Of a stretch of DNA of 64,000 bases, positions 54,645 to 63,779 are shown piece after piece. Every line of letters starts with the position of its first letter. The stretch's first letter is position 1. The position numbers and the translations under genes were made by a program. Below the pieces are notes generated by a model that was not told the DNA's origin, searched no databases, and was given only the letters and a program-made list of their open reading frames with translations. Source of the DNA: an uncultured Desulfobacter sp. (lineage in GTDB: Bacteria; Desulfobacterota; Desulfobacteria; Desulfobacterales; Desulfobacteraceae); assembly GCF_963665355.1 (NCBI RefSeq), contig NZ_OY762229.1, forward strand, positions 1,674,001 through 1,738,000, given 5' to 3'.

Positions 54645-55988
54645 ATGGAACAGATTGAAGAGACCGGCATGAGCCGGCGCAAATTTTTACAGGGATGCAC
54701 GGCAACAGCTGTAACGGCAGTGGCAGGAAGCTTTTTTTCGGGATGTGCCATTGATCCGGTTACAGGCAAAAATCAGCTGATGCTCATGAGTCGGGACCAG
54801 GAGATATCCCTGGATAAACAGCACTCGCCGTTTCAGTTTTCTTCGGACTACGGGGTGGCCCAGGATACCGGACTGAACAGTTACGTCTCCGGGGTGGGCA
54901 ATGCCATGCTGCCCAACGTGCACCGGTCCGACATGCCTTATAATTTCCAGGTGGTCAATGCCAGCTATATAAACGCCTATGCCTTTCCCGGCGGTTCCAT
55001 CGCCGCGACCCGGGGGATTTTGCTTGAGCTTGACAATGAGGCGGAACTGGCCTCTCTTCTGGGGCACGAGTTGGGACATGTCAATGCCCGGCACACAGCA
55101 GAACAGCAATCCAAGGGGCAGTTATCGTCCATTCTGGTGGCAGGCCTTTCCGCAGTTGCACAAACCCAGGGGGAAGGAATGGGTGAGTTGACCCAGAAAC
55201 TGGGAAGTCTGGGGCAGGGACTGTTCCTGTCAAAATACTCCAGGGACAATGAGCGCGAAGCAGATGCCCTGGGGCACCAGTACATGACCCAGTCCGGTTA
55301 CAACTCCAAAGGGTTTACGGGCCTTATGGAGATGCTCAACGCCATGAATACCGCACAGCCCAGTACAACCCAGATGCTGTTTGCCACCCACCCCATGAGC
55401 CGGGAGCGTCTGGACGCTGCCATGGACAGAGACAGCACCACGTACAAGAATACCCACACCCGGGACCTGAACCGGGACCGGTATATGGACCACACGGCAG
55501 GGTTAAGGGCAATAAAACCCATGATTGCCAAACTCCAGGCGGCGGATGCGTATCTGGCCAAAGAGCAGTATGACAAGGCTGAAACGGAATTCATGTCAGC
55601 ACTTAAATTCAAAGACAATGATTATACGGCCCAGGTGATGACAGCCAAGTGCATGCTCATCAGGAAAAAGTATCAGGAGGCGGCACATCATGCAGGCCTT
55701 GCCAAGCAGCTTTATCCCCGGGAAAACCAGGGATATTATATTTCAGGGCTTTCCAATCTGCAGTTGAAAAAACCCGTGCAGGCCCATGAGGATTTCACCG
55801 CCTGCGACAAGATGCTGCCGGGAAATCCCCAGGTAACCTTTTACCAGGGGTACGCCCTTGACATGGACCACCAGCAAGAGCCGGCAGCCCAGAAATATGC
55901 CGATTATATCAAAGCAGTTAATTATGCATCCAATCAGTATACCCAGCATGCATATAAAAGGCTTAAAGACTGGAATTATATTAAATAG
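54645..55988 (+). CDS. M48-family metalloprotease with TPR tail (BepA/LoiP-like lipoprotein)
   Basis: 447 residues. The N-terminus has a twin-arginine-like signal (SRRKFLQG) and a lipobox (FFSGC), so it is probably an exported lipoprotein. The zinc protease domain shows HELGHVNARH and the third ligand in NEREADALG. The last 150 residues form tetratricopeptide repeats (AYLAKEQYDKAETEFMSALK). Such proteases perform periplasmic outer-membrane protein quality control. RBS GAGAGG upstream of ATG. Confidence 0.88.
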   Translation: MEQIEETGMSRRKFLQGCTATAVTAVAGSFFSGCAIDPVTGKNQLMLMSRDQEISLDKQHSPFQFSSDYGVAQDTGLNSYVSGVGNAMLPNVHRSDMPYNFQVVNASYINAYAFPGGSIAATRGILLELDNEAELASLLGHELGHVNARHTAEQQSKGQLSSILVAGLSAVAQTQGEGMGELTQKLGSLGQGLFLSKYSRDNEREADALGHQYMTQSGYNSKGFTGLMEMLNAMNTAQPSTTQMLFATHPMSRERLDAAMDRDSTTYKNTHTRDLNRDRYMDHTAGLRAIKPMIAKLQAADAYLAKEQYDKAETEFMSALKFKDNDYTAQVMTAKCMLIRKKYQEAAHHAGLAKQLYPRENQGYYISGLSNLQLKKPVQAHEDFTACDKMLPGNPQVTFYQGYALDMDHQQEPAAQKYADYIKAVNYASNQYTQHAYKRLKDWNYIK

Positions 55989-56141
55989 TGTTTGGACGAA
56001 AAGTCACCCATCTGCTATATGGAGCCCTCTCCACACTGTTTTTATTATTGCATGCTGCTTTCACTATAATAGGGCCAGCCTGTATAGACAAAAAGGTCAG
56101 TTTGAATTTCTCCAGAAAAAATAAATAATAACAAAAATTGA

Positions 56142-56172
56142 AAAGCCTCGGGAGAATATCTCCCGAGGCTTT
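56142..56172 (+). terminator. Rho-independent terminator after the M48 protease gene
   Basis: A 14-bp perfect hairpin (AAAGCCTCGGGAGA ... TCTCCCGAGGCTTT) with a short loop, followed by ATTGTATTTTT. Further hairpins at 56233-56267 (GACCTTTTA/TAAAAGGTC) and 56273-56305 (ACTTCAAAAA/TTTTTGAAGT) probably end the minus-strand csp transcript. These account for the 340-bp gap 55989-56331. Confidence 0.8.
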
Positions 56173-56331
56173 ATTGTATTTTTAAATTATACCTAAAATG
56201 TTCAGGTTGTCAGCAACGCGATGTATTCGGTTGACCTTTTATTAAAAACTGGTGAGGCTAAAAGGTCATAATAAACTAACTTCAAAAAGTTTTTGAAGTC
56301 AGTTTGTAGTTCGTGGGTTATAATTAGATTT

Positions 56332-56535
56332 TTATATCACGGTTACATTAGTAGCTGCAGGACCTTTTTGGCCTTGTTCAATATCAAAGGTGACACGATC
56401 CCCTTCATTCAGGGACTTAAAGCCGGTTGAGTTGATACCTGAATGATGAACAAAAACATCTTTCCCACCGTTTTCTTGTTCAATAAATCCAAAACCTTTT
56501 GAGTCGTTAAACCATTTTACGATTCCAGTTGCCAT
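56332..56535 (-). CDS. Cold-shock protein, CspA family
   Basis: A 67-residue OB-fold RNA/DNA chaperone with RNP1 KGFGFIEQ and RNP2 DVFVHHS, ending in the expected [11 protein letters not shown]. It melts RNA structures in the cold. RBS AGGAGAA lies before the ATG. It is divergent from a DEAD-box helicase gene, a frequent partner in cold adaptation. Confidence 0.95.
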   Translation of the reverse strand: MATGIVKWFNDSKGFGFIEQENGGKDVFVHHSGINSTGFKSLNEGDRVTFDIEQGQKGPAATNVTVI

Positions 56536-57038
56536 ATCAGCATTCTCCTAAATAAAAATAAATCGCTTCTAACTTTGGGGGGTAATCACATATACCTTTG
56601 AAATATACACCTTAAGGCAGGAAACTTAAACATTTCGATTAATGCAATCGATTATGTATAATACAGAAAAAAAGGGAGGATGTCAAGAAAACAATCTATC
56701 GGCTTGCGTTTTCTGTGTGTTAATGTATTATACATTCCATTTTGAATGTAAAGACACATTCCCTGTCAGAAAAGCTTCTTTCAGGTAGTCCACGCTGACC
56801 GCGTTGTCTGACAAACATCGTACGTTGACGTTGAAGTTTTTACTAAAACTTGACCGTGAAAACAGTATGAAGGGTTTGTTGGGAACGTCTTTTAATTTTT
56901 TTCTCCAACTTTAATGATTTTTAAATCATAACTTATCTTTTTTCACCTTTCCCCAAATACCTAATCTTGTGGACGACATTTTGGGTACATGTTTGACAGG
57001 TCCAGGCTATCAATCCACGCAGAGGAGATTAATTAAGA
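56536..57038. other. AT-rich intergenic region between csp and the helicase gene
   Basis: No gene seen in 503 bp. It presumably holds a long csp leader (minus strand) and the promoter/leader of the helicase gene. It contains AATTGAAAATCG-like AT tracts and TTGACG/TTGACC-like boxes (56825, 56858) without a consistent -10. Long leaders are common for cold-shock genes. No specific riboregulatory structure recognised. Confidence 0.4.
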
Positions 57039-58181
57039 GTGAGTTTTTCCCAATTTGATTTTCATCCTGGCATTCACGCAGGTATCCGCAGCGCCGGTTA
57101 TACCAATGCCACTCCCATCCAGAAAAAAACAATTCCGGTTATTCTTGAGGGTAAAGATGTTCTTGGGCTGGCCCAGACAGGAACTGGCAAGACCGCAGCC
57201 TTTGTACTTCCCATTCTTCAACACCTGCTTAACCTGCGGTCTGGAAAAAAATCAGCCCTACCTAAAGTATTGATTATGGTTCCGACCCGGGAATTGGCCG
57301 AACAGATTTATGAAAATATTAAAATTCTGGCCGATCATACTGCCATTAAAAGCATAGCTGTCTACGGAGGTGTCAAAAAGACATCACAGATTAAAACCCT
57401 TAGTGGCGGTGTAGACATTGTTGTCGCCTGTCCGGGGCGCTTGATTGATTTGCTCAATGAAAAGGCGTTAACGCTTAAAGCTGTTAAAACCCTGGTTCTT
57501 GATGAGGCGGACCAGATGCTGGATATGGGTTTTATGCCAGATATCCGGCGAATTATCCCATATCTGCCTGAAAACAGGCAGTCTCTTGTCTTTTCCGCCA
57601 CAATGCCCAGGCAGATAGAGCCTCTGGTAGAAGCAATGTTGCATCAGCCGGTTAAAATTCAAATTAACCATAAGCTGCCTTCTCCAAGTATCCGACATAG
57701 CAGGATTGCTGTTCAGAAAGAGAACCGGACCGCGCTGCTGAAAAAACTGTTTTCAGGTAACGATATGACGAGCACTCTTGTCTTTACCCGCACCAAGCAT
57801 AAGGCAAAGAGTCTTGCATGCCAACTGAAAAAATCAGGATATAGCGCTGCATCACTTCAGGGTAATCTTTCTCAGGGTCAACGAAGAAAGGCTATGGATG
57901 GATTTCGCAATGGGTCCTTTAAGATACTCGTGGCAACGGATATCGCAGCCAGAGGAATCGACGTTTCAGGCGTTTCCCATGTGATCAATTATGATCTGCC
58001 TGATACGGTCGAAACATATATTCACCGAACCGGAAGAACAGGCAGGGCTGATCAATCCGGACAGGCCTATACATTTGTCAGCCCTTCAGATGGTAAAATG
58101 ATCGCTATGATTGAAAAAAATATAGGTCAAACAATGAGAGATCAATCCCAATTATTCATGGAACATTCCCAGCAGGGATAA
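57039..58181 (+). CDS. rhlE: DEAD-box RNA helicase, RhlE-like
   Basis: 380 residues from GTG 57039, behind AGAGGAG. Helicase motifs in order: Q motif NATPIQKKTIP, I AQTGTGKT, Ia PTRELAEQ, II DEAD, III SAT, IV LVFTRTKHKA, V ARGIDVSGVSHVINYDLP, VI HRTGRTGR. It ends soon after the core with little C-terminal tail, so it is a short RhlE type. It unwinds RNA, probably in ribosome assembly or cold growth. Head of a probable five-gene operon. Confidence 0.92.
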   Translation: MSFSQFDFHPGIHAGIRSAGYTNATPIQKKTIPVILEGKDVLGLAQTGTGKTAAFVLPILQHLLNLRSGKKSALPKVLIMVPTRELAEQIYENIKILADHTAIKSIAVYGGVKKTSQIKTLSGGVDIVVACPGRLIDLLNEKALTLKAVKTLVLDEADQMLDMGFMPDIRRIIPYLPENRQSLVFSATMPRQIEPLVEAMLHQPVKIQINHKLPSPSIRHSRIAVQKENRTALLKKLFSGNDMTSTLVFTRTKHKAKSLACQLKKSGYSAASLQGNLSQGQRRKAMDGFRNGSFKILVATDIAARGIDVSGVSHVINYDLPDTVETYIHRTGRTGRADQSGQAYTFVSPSDGKMIAMIEKNIGQTMRDQSQLFMEHSQQG

Positions 58182-58199
58182 CCTAAGAAAGGAAGGCGC

Positions 58200-58346
58200 A
58201 TGGCAGTTAAAAAAAAATATAAGTTTGAAAAGCGCCAAAAAGAACTGTTGAAAAAAAAGAAACAAGAAGAAAAAAAGCAGGCCAAGATGGAAAAAAAGAA
58301 CGGAATAGAAGATGAGCCTGCAATCGAATCCAATCCAGAAGAGTAA
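58200..58346 (+). CDS. Small lysine/glutamate-rich protein (48 aa)
   Basis: Starts 18 bp after the helicase gene with AAGGAAGGCGC before the ATG. The product is about 40% Lys, followed by an acidic tail (IEDEPAIESNPEE). It is probably largely helical or disordered and could bind RNA or ribosomes. No family known to me. Position and ribosome site support translation. Confidence 0.6.
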   Translation: MAVKKKYKFEKRQKELLKKKKQEEKKQAKMEKKNGIEDEPAIESNPEE

Positions 58347-58354
58347 TTTTTTTT

Positions 58355-59008
58355 ATGCCTGATGCCCGGGTTCGGTATACAACCTTAGAAATCGGAGCTA
58401 TGGATATTCATATCCGCATGCTCCGGGATATTCTTCAGTTCGATGACCCTGGCGACGTTGCGGGAAAGCTTGGGATCTCTTCTGCTGCCTGGCCTCTTTT
58501 CGGGGTAATCTGGCCATCAGAAGAGGTGCTTGCTCACCTGATGCTGGATTATCAGATCAAAGGCAAACGTGTGCTGGAGGTAGGCTGTGGCATTGCCTTA
58601 GCCAGTCTGGTGTTAAACCAGCGGGCTGCAGATATTACGGCAACGGACCACCATCCTGGCGCCGGGGGCTTTCTGGATTACAATGTCGGTCTGAATAACG
58701 GTAAAATCATTCCCTTTGTTCGAACCGGATGGGCTGAGCCTTTCCATGATCAACTTGGTACATTTGACCTTATTATCGGCTCTGATTTGCTATACGAAGA
58801 TGCACATGTGAATCTTTTGGCAGCATTTATAAATCAGCATGTTCGGCCATGTTGTGAAGTGGTGATCGTGGATCCAGGGCGCGGATTTCATACAAAATTT
58901 ACCAGAAAAATGGGAAGTCTTGGTTATTCGCAATCTCAAAAGAAGTATGAAAGTATAGATTATTTAAAAAAGCATTTTAAAGGCTGGATTTTAACCTATT
59001 CCAAATAG
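58355..59008 (+). CDS. Class I SAM-dependent methyltransferase
   Basis: 217 residues with the SAM motif VLEVGCGIALASL near residue 72 and FDLIIGSDLLYEDAHV (motif IV region with the DLLY pattern of the METTL/lysine methyltransferase-like group). Substrate is probably a protein or small molecule and is unknown. It lies between RNA-related genes, so a translation-factor substrate is possible but not shown. Confidence 0.8.
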   Translation: MPDARVRYTTLEIGAMDIHIRMLRDILQFDDPGDVAGKLGISSAAWPLFGVIWPSEEVLAHLMLDYQIKGKRVLEVGCGIALASLVLNQRAADITATDHHPGAGGFLDYNVGLNNGKIIPFVRTGWAEPFHDQLGTFDLIIGSDLLYEDAHVNLLAAFINQHVRPCCEVVIVDPGRGFHTKFTRKMGSLGYSQSQKKYESIDYLKKHFKGWILTYSK

Positions 59009-59038
59009 ATTTGCTTAAAGAAAAGAGAGGACGGTTGG

Positions 59039-59320
59039 ATGATTATTTATGTCGGCAATTTTACAGAGCAGATGAAGGAAACAACTCTTCGGGAAATGTT
59101 TGAGGCATTTGGCGTGGTGGATAGCGTTAAAATCATAAAAGACAGATTCAGCGAACGTTCAAGGGGGTTCGGTTTTGTGGAAATGCCGAGCAACTCCGAA
59201 GCAGATAAAGCGATTAAGGCTTTGAATGGTAACATGGTTAATAAGAAACCCCTTAAAATCAAACAGGGGGATTCAGGTGCCAAAAAGAAGAAAAAGAAAT
59301 TTAAAAAAAGAAGCTACTGA
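59039..59320 (+). CDS. RRM-domain RNA-binding protein
   Basis: 93 residues: one RNA recognition motif with RNP2 IYVGNF and RNP1 RGFGFVEM, followed by a basic tail (GAKKKKKKFKKRSY). Bacterial single-RRM proteins of this size are often cold-induced. It fits the csp-helicase neighbourhood. RBS AGAGAGG before ATG. Confidence 0.92.
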   Translation: MIIYVGNFTEQMKETTLREMFEAFGVVDSVKIIKDRFSERSRGFGFVEMPSNSEADKAIKALNGNMVNKKPLKIKQGDSGAKKKKKKFKKRSY

Positions 59321-59340
59321 AACTTTTTTGAACGGAGAAT

Positions 59341-60081
59341 ATGCCCTTTCAGCAATCAGATGTAGGTCAGGGAAGCGATTTTGAACAGATTTTATCTCGA
59401 ATCCTCCAGGAAAAACTATATGAAAAAAAAATGAATGGTGTTGGGTTTCAGGACGCAATGCTTCTTGTATTTAAGGAGGTTCTCGAATTTTCAGACAGTA
59501 TTATACAGGATTTTGAAAGAGATGGGAAAAGTCCAACAGTTGCCTGCAAAAGCGGTTGCAGTTATTGTTGCCACTCTTTGGTACATATCATCCCCATTGA
59601 GGCGCTCCTTATTTTCCAATTTATTTCAGTGAATTTCACATGTTCTGAAATAAATGCGTTGAGGGATGTGATATCCCATACTCAATTACTGACCAAAGGT
59701 AAAACAGTGGCGCAAATCTATACTTTGAAGCATGAGCTGCCATGCATGTTTCTCAAACACGGCAAGTGCACAATTTATGCTATACGGCCAAGCATTTGCC
59801 GTTCCTGGAATTCTATGGATGCCAAGACCTGCCGGGTCGCCTATGATTCTTTTGACTATAAATCCTCCGTGAATGCTTCTCCCGTCCGTAATTTCATTTT
59901 GGGAACAACCCGAGAACTATTCGAACAATTTTCCGAAGCACTATTGTTCCAGTCAAAGACCTTACTTCTTCATAATGCCGTGTCAGACTGTCTGAATAGT
60001 TTTGATCCTCTTGGCCTATGGGCAAAGGGATATAGGGTTTTCAGCTACGATAAGCCTATCAAATTTCCAGCAATGTTTTGA
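59341..60081 (+). CDS. YkgJ-type cysteine-cluster protein
   Basis: 246 residues. Cysteine cluster CKSGCSYCCHS near residue 76, then CMFLKHGKCTIYAIRPSICRSW, the pattern of the YkgJ/Fe-S or zinc oxidoreductase-like family (CxxxC...CxxYxxRPxxCR). Probably binds a metal cluster; biochemical role unknown. Follows the RRM gene by 20 bp. Confidence 0.85.
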   Translation: MPFQQSDVGQGSDFEQILSRILQEKLYEKKMNGVGFQDAMLLVFKEVLEFSDSIIQDFERDGKSPTVACKSGCSYCCHSLVHIIPIEALLIFQFISVNFTCSEINALRDVISHTQLLTKGKTVAQIYTLKHELPCMFLKHGKCTIYAIRPSICRSWNSMDAKTCRVAYDSFDYKSSVNASPVRNFILGTTRELFEQFSEALLFQSKTLLLHNAVSDCLNSFDPLGLWAKGYRVFSYDKPIKFPAMF

Positions 60082-60268
60082 AACCGAGCAGGGCCTGTTC
60101 CTGGAATCCATGGCAGAGGCCACAGGATGTGTCATAGGCCATTGAGGCGACAATCTTTCCAAATATCAACAAAAAAGTGTGAAATTCATTGTGAAGACAA
60201 TTAAATTGCCTGATACTGATGGAAAATTTGGACTATTTAAGCGCCACCCATGAATACCGGAACAGAAC

Positions 60269-61315
60269 ATGATTGACTGGATTGAAAAAAAGCTTGCGGT
60301 GTGGGTGCTGACACCCCGGGGGATGATCCTGGCAAACCGGGTGAAGCAGGCATTGCCCCATGCAGACCTGTTTGCATCGCAAAAACTTGGGCCAGGGGAG
60401 CCCTACACCCCATTCTTTGTTCTGGCCAGGGATCTGGCCGCCGTATGGCACCATTATGATGCCCATTACTTTATCATGGCCGCGGGGATTGTGGTGCGCG
60501 CCATTGCCCCCCTGATCCGGGATAAGAGCAGGGATCCTGCCGTGGTGTGCTCGGATGAGGCAGGCAATTTTGTGATCAGTCTGGTCTCAGGCCATATTGG
60601 CGGCGCCAATGAGCTGGCGGTAAAGCTGTCGACGGAACTTGGGGCGACACCTGTGATCACCACGGCCACGGATGTCAACAAGGTGCCGGGCATTGATGTG
60701 ATTGCAAGGGACCAGGGGCTTTATATCGAAAACAAAGCAGCCATAAAATATGTAAGCATGGCTTTTATCAGGGGCGAGCCTGTACCGGTCCATGACCCTT
60801 TTCATCTTGTATCGCCACACCTGCCGTCTGCGCTCATGGAAGCACCTTCATTGTTTGCGCCTGAAAAATCCGGAATATGGGTGGATTACATGGTTCACGA
60901 CCTTCCGGAAAAGGTTCTGGTTCTGCGGCCTAAAATGCTGGTGGCCGGCATGGGCTGCCGCAGGGGTGTAACCTGCCGGGAGCTTGAGGACCATTTACGC
61001 AAGGTTTTTCATGCCCGGGAATTCAGCGTGAACAGCCTGTCCAAAATCGTGTCAGTGGATCTTAAAGCGGATGAATCAGGGCTTCTGGAACTGGCCCGGA
61101 CCTTGAACGTGCCCATTGAATTTTATACAAGAGATGAACTGAACCAGGTGAAGGCAGTGCCCACCCCCTCTTCCCTGGTGAATAAACACATAGGAGCAGA
61201 AAGTGTATGCGAAGCCGCAGCCATGCTGGCAACAGGGCAGCCGCACCTGTTGACACCGAAAACTGTCGGGCGGACAGTGACCCTTGCCATAGCCGAAATA
61301 CCCTTTATATCGTAG
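60269..61315 (+). CDS. cbiG: Cobalt-precorrin-5A hydrolase CbiG
   Basis: 348 residues. The N-terminal part shows FFVLARDLAAVWHHYDAHYFIMAAGIVVRAIAPLIRDK and VCSDEAGNFVISLVSGHIGGANELA. The C-terminal part shows LVAGMGCRRGVTCRELEDHL and the final ESVCEAAAMLA. CbiG opens the delta-lactone of cobalt-precorrin-5A and releases acetaldehyde in the anaerobic cobalamin pathway. First gene of a cobalamin operon; its end overlaps cbiH by 109 bp in another frame. Confidence 0.92.
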   Translation: MIDWIEKKLAVWVLTPRGMILANRVKQALPHADLFASQKLGPGEPYTPFFVLARDLAAVWHHYDAHYFIMAAGIVVRAIAPLIRDKSRDPAVVCSDEAGNFVISLVSGHIGGANELAVKLSTELGATPVITTATDVNKVPGIDVIARDQGLYIENKAAIKYVSMAFIRGEPVPVHDPFHLVSPHLPSALMEAPSLFAPEKSGIWVDYMVHDLPEKVLVLRPKMLVAGMGCRRGVTCRELEDHLRKVFHAREFSVNSLSKIVSVDLKADESGLLELARTLNVPIEFYTRDELNQVKAVPTPSSLVNKHIGAESVCEAAAMLATGQPHLLTPKTVGRTVTLAIAEIPFIS

Positions 61316-62061
61316 GCACAGGACCCGGAACGACAGACCACATGTCCGTGAGGGCCCACCAGGTATTAGAGGCCTGTGATCTCGTGGTGGGCTATAAGAC
61401 CTATCTTGAACTTATAGACGATGTGATCAAAGGTAAGAAGACCCTTGCCACAGGCATGACCAAGGAAGTGGACCGGGTTCAGGCGGCCCTTGACGCCGCC
61501 CTGGGGGGAAATGTCTGCGCCCTGGTTTCCGGCGGGGATGCAGGCATTTATGCCATGGCCGGTCTGGTTCTGGAAATGCTGGCGCTGAAAAAAATTGCCT
61601 GCAATACCGGTGACAAGGGCGGCCTGTGTGTTGAGGTGGTGCCGGGTATCCCCGCCCTTGCTGCCGGAGCCGCCCTTTTGGGTGCGCCGCTGACCCATGA
61701 TTTTGCCACCGTGAGTTTAAGTGATCTGCTCACCCCCTGGGAGATGATTGAAAAACGCCTGGATGCGGCAGCCCAGGCCGATTTTGTGATCAATATTTAC
61801 AACCCCAAAAGCAAGAAGCGCGACTGGCAGCTGCGCCGGGCCATGGAGATCATTCTGAAACACAGGTCCGGCACCACCCCTGTGGGGATTGTCACGGGTG
61901 CCATGCGGGATAACCAAAAGGTGGCTTTGTGTGCACTCAAGGATCTGGACAAGGCCGAGGTGGGCATGCAGAGCATCGTCATCGTGGGAAACAGTTCCAC
62001 GTTTATTTATAATGATTTCATGATCACCCCCCGGGGGTACAGCAAAAAGTACGACATATGA
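61207..62061 (+). CDS. cbiH: Precorrin-3B / cobalt-factor III C17-methyltransferase CbiH
   Basis: 284 residues. The conserved part begins at NTLYIVGTGPGTTDHM (residue 31), followed by LVSGGDAGIYAMAG, VVPGIPALAAGAALLGAPLTHDF and NPKSKKRDWQL, all typical of CbiH/CobJ. The only in-frame start before this motif is ATG 61207, which has AGGAG 10 bases upstream, so about 30 extra residues and a 109-bp overlap with cbiG seem real. It contracts the corrin ring after methylation at C17. Confidence 0.9.
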   Translation: MRSRSHAGNRAAAPVDTENCRADSDPCHSRNTLYIVGTGPGTTDHMSVRAHQVLEACDLVVGYKTYLELIDDVIKGKKTLATGMTKEVDRVQAALDAALGGNVCALVSGGDAGIYAMAGLVLEMLALKKIACNTGDKGGLCVEVVPGIPALAAGAALLGAPLTHDFATVSLSDLLTPWEMIEKRLDAAAQADFVINIYNPKSKKRDWQLRRAMEIILKHRSGTTPVGIVTGAMRDNQKVALCALKDLDKAEVGMQSIVIVGNSSTFIYNDFMITPRGYSKKYDI

Positions 62062-63578
62062 ATGCTGACATAAAACAGGCAAAATGTATTGCCGTCCTGG
62101 GTACAGGTTCCGATGTGGGCAAAAGCGTGGTGGCCACGGCCCTGTGCCGGATTTTTTCCGACAGCGGGTATAAAGTGGCTCCTTACAAGGCCCAGAATAT
62201 GTCCAATAATTCCGGGGTCACCCCCGAAGGCCTTGAGATGGGACGGGCCCAGATTGTCCAGGCCGAAGCCGCCCGCATTGCCCCCCATGTGGATATGAAC
62301 CCGGTACTGCTCAAGCCCGTGACCCAGGTCGGCTCCCAGGTGGTGCTGCTGGGAAAGGTGCACAAAGATCTATCTGCGGCGCAATATTACCGGGAAAAGG
62401 CAAAACTCTGGAACACGGCCTGCGGCGCCCTGGACCGCCTGCGCCGGACCAATGATGTGGTGGTGCTGGAGGGGGCCGGATCCTGTGCTGAAGTCAACCT
62501 CATGGCCCGGGATATCGTCAATCTGAAAATGGCAGCCTATGCCGGGGCCCCGGTGATTCTCACCGCCGACATCGACCGGGGCGGGGTGTTTGCCCAGATC
62601 GTGGGAACACTGGCCTGTTTGAACAAGGCCGAACAGGATATGATCTCAGGCTTTATCATCAACCGGTTCCGGGGGGATATTGCCTTGTTCAAGGACGGGG
62701 TGGACTGGATTGAAAAGAAAACCGGCAAACCGGTTTTCGGCGTGCTGCCCTGGGTGAACCACCACATCCCCAACGAGGATTCCGTGGTGATCGAACACTG
62801 CACGGCCAAAACAGATCCTGTTCAAACGCCTACGGTGCTGGTGGTGCGTACGCCTCATATCTCCAACTTTACCGATTTTGATGCCCTGATGCAGGTGGAA
62901 GGGCTGGGCGTGGATTTTGTGGAGCACCCAAGAAACCTGTCCGCCTACAAAGCCGTGATCCTACCCGGCTCCAAAAGCACCCGCAGTGATCTTCAATGGC
63001 TTGCCCGCACCGGCTGGACCCGGGAAATCCAAACCTATGCCCAAAAAGGAGGGCACATACTTGGCATCTGCGGCGGTTACCAGATGCTGGGCTCCAAGGT
63101 TTATGATCCCCAAGGCCTTGAAGGCCCTTGGGGAACCACCGATGGGTTGGGGCTTCTGCCTGTTGAAACTGTGCTCAAAGCCCCTAAGACCACTACAATC
63201 TCGGTGTTTGAATGGGAGGATGCTCCGGGCCTGGGCTATGAAATCCATATGGGCCGGACAGTGTCCTGCGGTCTGATCGATTCGGGCAAAGCAGCAAACA
63301 CGGGTCTTCTGCATGTGAAAGAGAGAAATCGCCAGAGTTGCACCGCTTTTGACGGAACCATGGCAGGCTCGGGCCGGATCATGGGCACTTACATGCACGG
63401 CTTTTTTGATTCCGCCCCCATTGTGAAAAAATGGCTTTCGCTTCTGGGCTTAAGCGACCTTGAGCCGCCTCAATCCTGCGGCCTTCAAGGTCGTGACAGT
63501 CAGTACAACATGATAGCCCGCCATTTTGCCGGACATGTGGATGTGGCTGCCATTTCAAACGCCATGAATCTCATGTAA
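62058..63578 (+). CDS. cbiP: Adenosylcobyric acid synthase (glutamine-hydrolysing)
   Basis: 506 residues, CbiP/CobQ. The N-terminal dethiobiotin-synthetase-like domain has the P-loop GTGSDVGKSVVATAL and YKAQNMSNNSGV. The C-terminal class I glutamine amidotransferase domain has the nucleophile Cys in LGICGGYQMLG and the histidine in GTYMHGFFDS. It amidates the b, d, e and g carboxyl groups of the corrin. It overlaps cbiH by four bases. Confidence 0.95.
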   Translation: MNADIKQAKCIAVLGTGSDVGKSVVATALCRIFSDSGYKVAPYKAQNMSNNSGVTPEGLEMGRAQIVQAEAARIAPHVDMNPVLLKPVTQVGSQVVLLGKVHKDLSAAQYYREKAKLWNTACGALDRLRRTNDVVVLEGAGSCAEVNLMARDIVNLKMAAYAGAPVILTADIDRGGVFAQIVGTLACLNKAEQDMISGFIINRFRGDIALFKDGVDWIEKKTGKPVFGVLPWVNHHIPNEDSVVIEHCTAKTDPVQTPTVLVVRTPHISNFTDFDALMQVEGLGVDFVEHPRNLSAYKAVILPGSKSTRSDLQWLARTGWTREIQTYAQKGGHILGICGGYQMLGSKVYDPQGLEGPWGTTDGLGLLPVETVLKAPKTTTISVFEWEDAPGLGYEIHMGRTVSCGLIDSGKAANTGLLHVKERNRQSCTAFDGTMAGSGRIMGTYMHGFFDSAPIVKKWLSLLGLSDLEPPQSCGLQGRDSQYNMIARHFAGHVDVAAISNAMNLM

Positions 63579-63779
63579 GGTTTTATAAGTTTCAATAATC
63601 TGTCATTTTAAAAATTTTCAGATTATGTATATAGTTGAGACTGGATGCAACAGTTATCAAAAAAGTGCCGTCTTAAGGTGGACCAAATTCACATTATTGT
63701 ATTTTGCCGCGACAACTGATCTGCCAAGAATTGTTTCATGAGCTTGGGGAAAAACACCAGATTACGAAAGGACCATTTG

